Shown: piece by piece, positions 7,877 to 16,097 of the stretch | Numbering within the stretch: the first letter of the stretch is position 1 | Layout of the letters: each line of letters begins with the position of its first letter | Origin: Dyadobacter fermentans | GTDB lineage: Bacteria > Bacteroidota > Bacteroidia > Cytophagales > Spirosomataceae | Length of the DNA stretch: 64,000 nt | Direction of reading: 5' to 3' | Assembly: GCF_019924045.1 (NCBI RefSeq) | Contig: NZ_JAHXBN010000017.1 | Location: 248,001-312,000, forward strand | Program-made: the position numbers and the translations under genes | Notes under the pieces: generated by a model | Databases searched by the model: none | The model's input: only the letters and a program-made list of their open reading frames with translations | Told to the model about the DNA's origin: nothing

Positions 7877-10378
7877 TTACCGGTAGAGTTCGAATTCAAG
7901 TATTCCCATTCCGCCGCCCACGTCGCCTTGTTTTTCAGGTTTGAATGACCTGACTTTGAAGAAACGCGCATCGATAGGATTGAATTTCAGCTCGATGACC
8001 CGGTCTGAATTGTTCTTTTTCTCTAACAGGGTAGTCCACGTTTTGTTGTCGGGGGAAGCCATTACTTTGAATTCTGTCGAATAATTGGTTTTCGCAAAAG
8101 TAATTTTCGCTTGTTTGATGCCGGGTTCAACTTTCGAAAGGTCCACCAACAGTGTCCAGGGATATAGGCCTCCGGCCAGCGCCATCGTGGAAAGATCGCC
8201 GTCGACTGCGTTTTCTGCAAAAAATATGTGACTTGACGGGCCGAGAGCAGCTTCATTGTTAGCCCGTAAATATGCTTGTTTACCCAGTGCCAGGTTAATT
8301 TTTGTACCGCTGACACTCATCTTTTCGTATTTCAAACTCAGAAGCTGACCTATCTTATCGTCCACAATAGGCCGCTTGGTGCCCTGCGGACTCAAAATAT
8401 TGTAGTCGACAATTCGATAGTCCGGAAAAGAGGGGACATTCTTAAAATCCTCCGGCGCAAATTTATCATCGGCATTTTCCTGAATACTGATGATATACGA
8501 CTTCCCGGCTTCCAGCACGAGCGGGGGAATTGGCGCATATTGATAACCGTCATCTGCCACCGGGAGCAAAGCCGTATTTAACGACGCGGTCAGTATGGGG
8601 TGGTCGTCCGTGAAGCGTGTAATGATGATTGAATGCCGGCCATCATTGCCTTGGAGATATTTCCGGCCGACATCCGTGAGCCGGATAGATGTGGAGCCCA
8701 CCGTAATACGCATTCCCCTGTAAAACCCTTTCGGTTCGGTTTTTCCGGCGACATCCGTGGCCGCCAGGGCGGGGGCCGGTGCGGCTGAACGGGCATTGGC
8801 AGCCAGCCTGTTGGAACGGGTCAAAACAGTAAATATCTGGTCGAAGACTTTACTGGCAGGTTTCCCCGGCTCAACTGAAATAGCCTGGACACGAGCGGTC
8901 TTATTGATGGGAATTGGCCCCTTGTAGAGCTTAGATGCGGTTGTTGGCCGGTTTCCGTCAATGGTGTAGTATATTTTCGAACGCGGAGACGCCGTCAATA
9001 CCAGCTTCTGTCCTTTGTCGTAATCAATCGTGTCGGACAGGGATGCACGGGGCGTTTCACTCCATCCCTGGTTCTTTTTGACAAAACTGGCGATCTGTTT
9101 CAGCTCTTCCTGGTAGATTTCCGGAAAAATGTCCCCATTTGCAGGCACTGGATAACTCAGAATGTAAGTGGCGCCAACCTCCCAGTTTTTCTTGATGTTC
9201 CGGATCATCATATCCACCGGTTTCGGGGATCTGAGCTTAGGGTCTTCCCGCCATGACCACGTGTTGTCCAGCAAATTGTCGACCTCGATGGCCAGCTTTT
9301 TTTTGACGGTAGTCGGTTTCGCTACTTCCAGCGCTGTTTCGTGTGGCGACGTGCCACCTTCATAAATAATGACGTCCGTGTTGGGGTATTGCAGCACCGT
9401 GCCGCCGTTGTACAGGCCGGTGTTGTTGGCAAATATCACTTTGGGGTTATTGGCCCGCATGATCGGAATCATCTTGTCCCATGGAAACCAGTTATAGTCG
9501 AAACCCTGGTAAAGTTCTGTGGCAGAGGTCATGTCGATCCAGAAACCATCTACGCCCATCAGCACAAGTTCTTTGATTAACCCCAGGTTCAGCGTGCCAT
9601 AGGTACCGTCGAGGCCCGTATCGACGATGTCCTTGTTCCAGCCCTTGTCGGGAGCGAAGTAGGCCACGAACTTGATCCCTTTTTTATGGCAGGCATCTAT
9701 CAGCTCCTTCGCAATGTTCCGTTTTGTTTTCAATTCGAGCTTGCTCGGCGTCGTCGAAGGCCAGAGGCGCACCCCGTCACCCGTATTGATCGTAACCGTT
9801 AATACCTTTCCTCCCAGGTCGATAACCTGTTGTGCCCACTCGTCCGCATTAAACTTGGTAATTCGTTTTTCAAACTGTGCGATGCCGTCCTTGCCCTTAA
9901 GCGACGGCGGTGTGAAGATTCCCCATTGTATGAATATGCCGAATTTGGCATCGGAAAACCATTTGGACCTGAACGGGGCGGCTTCAAAAACGAGTGGCTT
10001 GGTAGCGGAAGCACCTTTCGAGTCGGTTACACGGGCAGTGAATGCATAGTTCCCCTCCTTGCTGGCCATACCCTGAATTTTTCCGGTCTTGTCCAATCGC
10101 AGCCCTTTCGGTAATTCGCCGTCGGCAAGGGCCCAGGTGTAAGGCGGCGTGCCGCCCTCTGCTGTCAGCTGAAAGAAGGGGGATGGCCCTGCCTCCGTCC
10201 ACGACTGGTAGATGATGTTATCGACAAATGCGGGGTATATGGAAGTCTTGGGGCTTTTGTTGTACTCACTGGAAGATGTGGTTGTGATTCGAAGACCAGG
10301 ATTTTGTCCTGAAACAGACAATGAAACCACCAGAACTGTAAACAAGATACCGCCCATCCATTCAGAAATCCTTTTCAT
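7877..10378 (-). CDS. Secreted multidomain glycoside hydrolase, GH29 alpha-L-fucosidase-like
   Basis: An 833-residue protein with a signal peptide (residues 1-24, cleavage near VSGQ). Domains in order: a putative Ig-like domain (~55-130, PPYTWALADGELPKGL); a GH29 TIM barrel (~135-430) opening with AKFGIFIQWG, the family hallmark, and carrying FWIDM with Asp282 in the position of the GH29 nucleophile; a chitobiase-type C-terminal beta-sandwich (~455-520, IYYTIDGNRPT); a less clear domain (~540-690); and an F5/8 type C (CBM32-like) domain at ~695-833. GH29 enzymes release alpha-L-fucose from glycans. The usual IHWG is IQWG here, so the His has changed and specificity may differ. It lies downstream of a TonB receptor but is separated from it by a terminator. 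Confidence 0.82.
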   Translation of the reverse strand: MKRISEWMGGILFTVLVVSLSVSGQNPGLRITTTSSSEYNKSPKTSIYPAFVDNIIYQSWTEAGPSPFFQLTAEGGTPPYTWALADGELPKGLRLDKTGKIQGMASKEGNYAFTARVTDSKGASATKPLVFEAAPFRSKWFSDAKFGIFIQWGIFTPPSLKGKDGIAQFEKRITKFNADEWAQQVIDLGGKVLTVTINTGDGVRLWPSTTPSKLELKTKRNIAKELIDACHKKGIKFVAYFAPDKGWNKDIVDTGLDGTYGTLNLGLIKELVLMGVDGFWIDMTSATELYQGFDYNWFPWDKMIPIMRANNPKVIFANNTGLYNGGTVLQYPNTDVIIYEGGTSPHETALEVAKPTTVKKKLAIEVDNLLDNTWSWREDPKLRSPKPVDMMIRNIKKNWEVGATYILSYPVPANGDIFPEIYQEELKQIASFVKKNQGWSETPRASLSDTIDYDKGQKLVLTASPRSKIYYTIDGNRPTTASKLYKGPIPINKTARVQAISVEPGKPASKVFDQIFTVLTRSNRLAANARSAAPAPALAATDVAGKTEPKGFYRGMRITVGSTSIRLTDVGRKYLQGNDGRHSIIITRFTDDHPILTASLNTALLPVADDGYQYAPIPPLVLEAGKSYIISIQENADDKFAPEDFKNVPSFPDYRIVDYNILSPQGTKRPIVDDKIGQLLSLKYEKMSVSGTKINLALGKQAYLRANNEAALGPSSHIFFAENAVDGDLSTMALAGGLYPWTLLVDLSKVEPGIKQAKITFAKTNYSTEFKVMASPDNKTWTTLLEKKNNSDRVIELKFNPIDARFFKVRSFKPEKQGDVGGGMGILEFELYR

Positions 10379-10439
10379 AGCATCAAGGTTGTTTTGGCAA
10401 ATATGGTTAGAAATATTGTGCCAAAGTGCGGATAAAGAA

Positions 10440-10465
10440 AAAGTCGCCTCACGTAAGGCGACTTT
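10440..10465 (-). terminator. Intrinsic terminator of the TonB receptor gene
   Basis: AAAGTCGCCT and AGGCGACTTT form a perfect 10-bp stem with a 6-base loop. On the minus strand it is followed by a T-rich run (TTTTTCTTT), so it ends leftward transcription 34 bp after the TonB receptor stop and insulates the GH29 gene. Confidence 0.85.
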
Positions 10466-10498
10466 CGGTTACTCTTCGGTATGGCTCCCGGTCAAAAA

Positions 10499-12919
10499 TC
10501 AGAAAGTATAGGTGAAGTTAGCTAGAAATGACCGCGGCATCTGCGGGGCGATCGTAGACCATCCTTTGTAATACTCCTTATCGAATGCATTGTTGAGTTT
10601 CAGCCCGATGCGGTAATGTGCGCCCTGGTAGAAGAGCGAGGCATTGGCAACGGTGTAAGCAGGCAGCATAAAGTCGCCCGTCGAGGCGTAGTTGATCGCG
10701 TACCGCTTGCTGGCGCCGTTGAACCCGGCACCAACGCCGAAGCCTTTTAATTTTCCTGCCGGTAGCTCGTAGTTAGCCCACATATTGTAGAGTGTCTTCG
10801 GGCCGGCTCCCAACGGACGCTTGTTCAGAATCTGCTCGTTATCGGATTTGGTCGTCTTGCTTTCATTGCTGCTGAATCCGGCACGGATATTGAACCCCTT
10901 CGCCGGATTGGCATTCAATTCTACTTCATATCCCCGGCTGTAAGCTTCTCCGCCCTGGATTTTGTTGAAAGGAGAGGCCGGATCGGTGATTACCTGGTCT
11001 TTCACCTTGATGTCGTAGTAGCTGACGGTCAGGTTCAGTTTGTTTTTGATGATATTGGTTTTAAAACCGAACTCGATCTGGTTTGCCTGTTCAGGGCGGA
11101 AAGATTTGATGGTCTGCGGGCCGTCCTCCGGGTTCCCGACGAGTTCAGGGGCCACGTTGGTGAAGCCGTTCTGATAGTTGGCGAAAACGGAAAGTTTGTC
11201 GATCAGTGGCTGGTACAGAATCCCGAACTTCGGCGAAAGGGTGGTTTGGTCGTAATCATCGTCGGAGCTGGATACGCTGCCTGCGTTGTTGAAATGGTCG
11301 AGGCGGAGACCCACCATTACCGATAATGCTTTGGTAATATTCAACACATCCGAAGCGTAGGCACTGTAAATGTTGTATTTCGATTTGGCATTAGCCACCG
11401 GTTGTGAAGCCAGCACCGCGTCGACGGCCGCTGAGGAAAGCGGATAGGCGGTCGTTTCCACACCGGGCGTAAATGGGTTGTCGCCGTTGGAACCGCCGTC
11501 GGGAGTAACATTTCCGTAAAACGCATAGCCGGTGCCGTTGCTGGTAGAAGTTGCCGTGAAATAATCCAGACCTAACACGACGCGGTTTCTCAGCGAGCCC
11601 AGCTTAAAATCCCCGATGAAGTTCTGCTGGATGTCCGACGTTCCGGTGTATTCATTTTGTTTGTTCAGAAAGCGCGAGAATGTGTTGCCTTTCAGGATAC
11701 CGTAATCGAAAAGATAGGTGTAATAGCCTTTGGTGGAGGTGGCGCTTTTGGAAACCAGTGTTTGCGACTGCCAGGTATCGGACAGTTTGTAATCCATTTC
11801 GACCCGGTAGTTCTGGGTCGGGTTCTGCAAGGTCAGGTCGTTGCTGGTGAAAGACAGTTTGTAGTTATATCCCAATTCCTTCATGTTTTTCGCGACCGAC
11901 GGAGCACTCCGGTTCAGGAAAAGGAACATCGGGTTAGTCTGTTCGGCTTGGGTAATTTCGCCGTAAAATGAGAAGGATAACTTGTTATTAACCTTGTAGG
12001 AAAGGGAAGGTGCTACGAAAAACGACTTTCTGAAACCTGCATCCTGGAAGCTACGTTCGGTCGTATAAGAGGTGTTCAGGCGAAAGTAAAGATTCTTATC
12101 CTTATTCAGGGCTGTGTTGAAATCGCCGATAATCTGGTTTAGGCCGAAAGAGCCGGTGGTAAACGACAATTCGCCACCCGTACCGATGTAAGGTTTTTTG
12201 GTAACCACATTGATAAGCCCGCCATAGGAACTCACCGCATTGCCAAACAGCGTCGCCGAAGGGCCTTTCAGCACCTCGATGCGCTCGATATTAGCCGGGT
12301 TAATGGTCCCGTTCGTTAGCCCTGGAAGGCCGTTCACGAGTTTTGGCTGAACGGAAAACCCGCGAAGCGAATAGTACCCGGCTCCGTCACCACCGCGGCC
12401 TGTGGAGGTCCAGAGGTTTTCGACCCCGGCCGCGTTTTTGAGCGCATCGTCAAAATTGGTAACGATCTGCGATTTCAAAAGGTAGTTCGTGATTGTGCTG
12501 TATACCTGCGTATTTTCAAAATCCTTCAAAGGCAGCTTAGCGACGTACGCTGTGTTGCTGCGTGAGAATTTATCCTCTCTCTCGCCTTGCACGACTACTT
12601 CCCGCAAAATTTCATCACCCTCGTAAAGCATAATCGCCCCAAGTTCGACTTCATTCTGCGAAATAGTCAGCGGTAATTCCCGGGTTTTAAATCCGACGGA
12701 GGAAATGGATAAAGTGTAACTGCCATCGCTGATATTGGATATTTCAAATGCGCCATTTCCGTCGGTGTGAGCGCCAAGGTTGCCACTTTTGATGACGATA
12801 CTCACCCCAGGTAAGCCGTTTTGGGTATTGTCGACAATCTTTCCGCTTACTTTTCCCGTTTGAGCAAGCACCAATGAAGGTAAAAGCAGCCAAATGGATA
12901 GTGATAATAAATATTTCAT
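10499..12919 (-). CDS. TonB-dependent outer-membrane receptor, siderophore type
   Basis: An 806-residue protein with a signal peptide (cleavage near VLAQ). A carboxypeptidase-regulatory-like domain spans ~24-110 (VSGKIVDNTQNGLPGVSI). A plug follows at ~125-245 with ERIEVLKGPSATLFG, typical of siderophore receptors, and then a beta-barrel ending in an aromatic residue (NFTYTF). It should import a ferric chelate or similar ligand using TonB-ExbBD energy. It is distinct from the SusC proteins in this window in length and plug motif. Its start faces the DUF4185/5005-like gene across 204 bp that hold the GntR-type palindromes, so it might share that regulation; no partner lipoprotein is adjacent. 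Confidence 0.88.
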   Translation of the reverse strand: MKYLLSLSIWLLLPSLVLAQTGKVSGKIVDNTQNGLPGVSIVIKSGNLGAHTDGNGAFEISNISDGSYTLSISSVGFKTRELPLTISQNEVELGAIMLYEGDEILREVVVQGEREDKFSRSNTAYVAKLPLKDFENTQVYSTITNYLLKSQIVTNFDDALKNAAGVENLWTSTGRGGDGAGYYSLRGFSVQPKLVNGLPGLTNGTINPANIERIEVLKGPSATLFGNAVSSYGGLINVVTKKPYIGTGGELSFTTGSFGLNQIIGDFNTALNKDKNLYFRLNTSYTTERSFQDAGFRKSFFVAPSLSYKVNNKLSFSFYGEITQAEQTNPMFLFLNRSAPSVAKNMKELGYNYKLSFTSNDLTLQNPTQNYRVEMDYKLSDTWQSQTLVSKSATSTKGYYTYLFDYGILKGNTFSRFLNKQNEYTGTSDIQQNFIGDFKLGSLRNRVVLGLDYFTATSTSNGTGYAFYGNVTPDGGSNGDNPFTPGVETTAYPLSSAAVDAVLASQPVANAKSKYNIYSAYASDVLNITKALSVMVGLRLDHFNNAGSVSSSDDDYDQTTLSPKFGILYQPLIDKLSVFANYQNGFTNVAPELVGNPEDGPQTIKSFRPEQANQIEFGFKTNIIKNKLNLTVSYYDIKVKDQVITDPASPFNKIQGGEAYSRGYEVELNANPAKGFNIRAGFSSNESKTTKSDNEQILNKRPLGAGPKTLYNMWANYELPAGKLKGFGVGAGFNGASKRYAINYASTGDFMLPAYTVANASLFYQGAHYRIGLKLNNAFDKEYYKGWSTIAPQMPRSFLANFTYTF

Positions 12920-13069
12920 TTATTTAGACTTAATATAATTTGAATGCCGCAAAAGTATTTCCTGAACGCAAGAGTTCCAAAGGTTTTTGTAATATTCCGG
13001 TAACATGAGAGCTGTGGGCGGGAGCCGACGAAGTAGCGAATGAAAAGGAAAAGATGCCGGTTAATGAAA

Positions 13070-13093
13070 TAATGTATATACATATGTACATAT
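13070..13093. promoter_or_regulatory. Candidate GntR operator (site A) in the divergent promoter region
   Basis: Two overlapping palindromes: ATGTATATACAT (13072-13083) and ATATGTACATAT (13082-13093). The 16-mer at 13070-13085 matches the ATATGT-N4-ACATAT pattern seen perfectly upstream of susC and of the ROK kinase gene at 10 of 12 half-site bases. It lies 31 bp before the DUF4185/5005-like gene. A weak -7-like TATATTTA follows at 13098-13105. Confidence 0.6.
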
Positions 13094-13123
13094 AAGCTAT
13101 ATTTAGGGAAAATTGGGCAGCGG

Positions 13124-14320
13124 ATGAGAAACACTACTCTGATTTTGGGGATCACATTATCTTGTCTCGGGTACGCGTCCGGTCAAGGGCGGGCAGGCGT
13201 GCGCGAGCTGAGTGTAAACGAATTCACAGCCTCGCCGGCGCCTGAATGGTCGGACCTGTTCCTGAGAAAATCGGGCTGGTTGGGCGGCGACGGCATATTT
13301 GCGATCCCGTTTTCCGGCCGCGATGCGCAGAGAGAGGACAGCATCCTTTTTCTTTTCAGCGATACCGTGCTGGGAGAAATTGATGAAGCTGCGTTGAAAT
13401 CCGGGTTCTCGCTGGTGAACAATTCGGTGGCATTGTTGAATGGGAAATCACCCGATCCGGACAAGGCCGCATTCAGGATTGCAAGCAGCGGCGAAGGCCA
13501 TCGGGCCGTATTTGTCCCGAAGTCGGACAAGCCCGACAAGGATACCTATTTCTGGCTGGGCGACGGTTTTGTGAACCCGGACGCAGGCAAAGACCTTTTC
13601 ATTTTTGCTTACAAAATCACCAACACACACGATCATTCGGCATTCCCGTTTAAGGAAACCGGGAACGCGGTGATCAGGATACCGGCAGGCAGCCATTTTC
13701 CGTATGCGGATCACGAGCAGTTTACGCTGCCGTTCAATGACTACCATGCGGGCGGCGAGACCATATCATTCGGTGCGGGCATTTATAACAACAGCCGGGC
13801 AGCGGGGGAAGCTTCGCCCGATGGTTTTGTTTACATTTATGGTACCAAAGGGCCAACCAAAAAGCTGGTTGCAGCCAGGGTTAAGCCGGACCGGCTCACG
13901 TCGTTTGATCAATGGGAATTCCGGGGGGAGCAGGGATGGTCGAAAAACGCGGGGGGCGTCGCTGCTTTAAGTGACTCGGTTTCGAATGAATTAAGTGTGA
14001 GTATGTTGGCGCCGGGTAAATATGCATTGGTGTATCAGCTGAGCAGCATTTTCCCTGAAATCTGCATGCAGGTGGGGCCAACGCCTTACGGGCCATTCGG
14101 ACCGAGAATCATATTGTACAAAACGTCCGCGGATATCCGTGATCCCGACCTGTTTACCTACAATGCCAAAGCGCACCCGGCATTGTCGGCGCCCGGCGAA
14201 TTACTCATTTCCTATAATGTCAATACTTTCAAATTTCTGGAAGTTTTGCCCAAGCAACCCAACCTTTATCGTCCGCGCTTTGTGCGGATCCAATTTAGCC
14301 AAAGCTCCAAATCAAAATAG
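13124..14320 (+). CDS. Secreted DUF4185/DUF5005-like beta-propeller protein
   Basis: A 398-residue protein with a signal peptide (MRNTTLILGITLSCLGYASG, cleavage near residue 20). The body has the repeating blade pattern of five-bladed propellers in the glycosyl-hydrolase/DUF4185-DUF5005 group. It shows an early GGDGIFAIP, LFSDTVLGE and later RDPDLF, resembling the Asp-rich substrate pocket of GH43/GH130-like enzymes. I cannot assign an EC activity; family placement is from overall pattern only. It is the first gene of the rightward string and is followed after 2 bp by the phosphomannose isomerase, so the two are translationally close. The operator-like palindrome at 13070-13093 sits just upstream. 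A role in glycan cleavage or binding before import is inferred. Confidence 0.6.
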   Translation: MRNTTLILGITLSCLGYASGQGRAGVRELSVNEFTASPAPEWSDLFLRKSGWLGGDGIFAIPFSGRDAQREDSILFLFSDTVLGEIDEAALKSGFSLVNNSVALLNGKSPDPDKAAFRIASSGEGHRAVFVPKSDKPDKDTYFWLGDGFVNPDAGKDLFIFAYKITNTHDHSAFPFKETGNAVIRIPAGSHFPYADHEQFTLPFNDYHAGGETISFGAGIYNNSRAAGEASPDGFVYIYGTKGPTKKLVAARVKPDRLTSFDQWEFRGEQGWSKNAGGVAALSDSVSNELSVSMLAPGKYALVYQLSSIFPEICMQVGPTPYGPFGPRIILYKTSADIRDPDLFTYNAKAHPALSAPGELLISYNVNTFKFLEVLPKQPNLYRPRFVRIQFSQSSKSK

Positions 14321-14322
14321 AA

Positions 14323-16074
14323 ATGTCTTCGAATTACGATAAATACCCCTTTATAGAAGTAAGCAAATCATCCGACAAGTGCTTTGTGGGCTGGGCCGGT
14401 ATTTTTGGGGAGATAGTGCGCTTTGTTCAGGAAACAGGTCAGCCGAAGTGCGTGGTTTGCATGGATGTGTACCACGGGGTCGATACCGGCCCGGTGCGCG
14501 AAGCAATCGGGCGGTATGTGCCTGCGGCCACGGTGATCCATACCGGCGGTGCGCTTAAAAGCGTATCCGGGATCGGGGCAATGGTGTACCCGTTTGTGAC
14601 CGATGACCAGGTCTTCGGGAAAATGAATGACCTGGAAATGGTCGATTTTTTTGATACGGACGAGCTGGAACGAGTGCGCGGGCAAATTCGCGCCATCGAG
14701 TCGGGTATAGTGATCGTTTATGGCGAGGGTGCTTCGCTTTTTGCGGATGCCGACCTGCTTGTTTACGCCGATCTGGCGCGCTGGGAAATCCAGAAAAGAA
14801 TGAAGCGCGGCGTAGTCGGTAATTTCGGAATGGACAACGCCGATGATCAGTTTGCATTGAAATACAAGCAAGGCTATTTCCTCGATTGGCGGGTTTTTGA
14901 TCGGCATAAACTCCTTTTCTTTGATAAAATAGATTTCTTCATTGATGCCTGTCAGGAGCACGAACCCAAAATGGTGGATGCGCAGCTTTACCAAAAAGGG
15001 CTCGATGAGGCTGTCAGGAGGCCATTCAGGGTTGTGCCGTTTTTCGATCCGGGACCGTGGGGCGGGCAATGGCTGAAAGAAGTCGCAGACCTGGATCGCG
15101 GAGAGGTTAACTATGCCTGGGGATTCGACTGTGTTCCGGAAGAAAACAGCCTGCTTTTCAAGTTTGGCGAATGCATTTTTGAACTGCCTTCGATCAACCT
15201 GGTGCTTACCCGGCCACGGCAATTGCTTGGGAAGCATGTTTACGGCCTTTTTGGAGCCGAGTTTCCGATCCGTTTCGACTTCCTCGACACCATGGATGGC
15301 GGTAATCTGAGCTTGCAGGTACACCCTACGAGGCAGTACATCAAGGAGCATTTTGGAATGGATTACACCCAGGACGAAAGCTACTATTTTCTGGAAGCCG
15401 ACGAGGACGCGTGCGTATACCTGGGTACGCGCAGGGGCGTGAAAGCGGCAGATATGATCGCTGACCTCGAAAAAGCCCAGGGCGGATTGGGGGATTTCGA
15501 TGCGGAAAAGTATGTCAATAAGCTGCCGGTCAAAAAGCATGACCACATTCTGATTCCCGCAGGCACTATCCACTGTTCCGGCAAGAATGCGGTTGTCCTC
15601 GAAATTTCGGCTACTCCCTACATTTTTACTTTCAAATTATGGGACTGGGGAAGGCTGGGCCTCGACGGAAAGCCGCGTCCGATTAATATCGAGCACGGTA
15701 AAAACGTGATCGACTGGGGCAGGGACGAGGATTGGGTGAAAGAGAACCTCTTTAACAACGTCGAGCAGATTTCGGTAAATGGCCACTCGATGGAAGAATC
15801 GACCGGGTTGTTCAATACCCAGTTTATAGAAACCAGGAGGCACTGGTTCGACAGCAAAGTGACTCATTATACCAATGGAAACCTGAATGTGGTGAATCTC
15901 GTGGAAGGTGACGAAGCCGTGGTAGAAAGCCCCGACGGCCTTTTTGAGCCCTATGTGATCCATTATGCGGAGACGTTCATCGTGCCGGCAGATGTGCCGT
16001 CGTACACAATTACGCCATCGGGCAGGAGCACAGGGAAGAAATGTGCCACACTGAAAGCCTACGTGAGAAAATAG
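14323..16074 (+). CDS. Class I mannose-6-phosphate isomerase with long N-terminal extension domain
   Basis: A 583-residue cytoplasmic protein. The second half is a type I phosphomannose isomerase cupin. Metal-ligand candidates are Gln332 and His334 (QVHP), Glu352 (DESYYFLEA) and His417 (IPAGTIHC), the order expected for this family, which interconverts mannose-6-P and fructose-6-P. The first ~250 residues are not part of a standard isomerase; they carry IVIVYGEGASLF near residue 130. This part resembles the C-terminal domain of the ROK kinase encoded at 25642-26925. The gene follows the propeller gene by 2 bp and precedes the mannosidase by 23 bp, forming one operon. The catalytic call is firm; the role of the extension is unknown. 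Confidence 0.8.
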   Translation: MSSNYDKYPFIEVSKSSDKCFVGWAGIFGEIVRFVQETGQPKCVVCMDVYHGVDTGPVREAIGRYVPAATVIHTGGALKSVSGIGAMVYPFVTDDQVFGKMNDLEMVDFFDTDELERVRGQIRAIESGIVIVYGEGASLFADADLLVYADLARWEIQKRMKRGVVGNFGMDNADDQFALKYKQGYFLDWRVFDRHKLLFFDKIDFFIDACQEHEPKMVDAQLYQKGLDEAVRRPFRVVPFFDPGPWGGQWLKEVADLDRGEVNYAWGFDCVPEENSLLFKFGECIFELPSINLVLTRPRQLLGKHVYGLFGAEFPIRFDFLDTMDGGNLSLQVHPTRQYIKEHFGMDYTQDESYYFLEADEDACVYLGTRRGVKAADMIADLEKAQGGLGDFDAEKYVNKLPVKKHDHILIPAGTIHCSGKNAVVLEISATPYIFTFKLWDWGRLGLDGKPRPINIEHGKNVIDWGRDEDWVKENLFNNVEQISVNGHSMEESTGLFNTQFIETRRHWFDSKVTHYTNGNLNVVNLVEGDEAVVESPDGLFEPYVIHYAETFIVPADVPSYTITPSGRSTGKKCATLKAYVRK

Positions 16075-16097
16075 GGATTGGAATTTCGATTATCCAA

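Noticed and set aside
14368..15573. A 401-codon minus-strand frame inside the isomerase gene
   Set aside because: Shadow of the well-supported isomerase; its residue composition is not protein-like.
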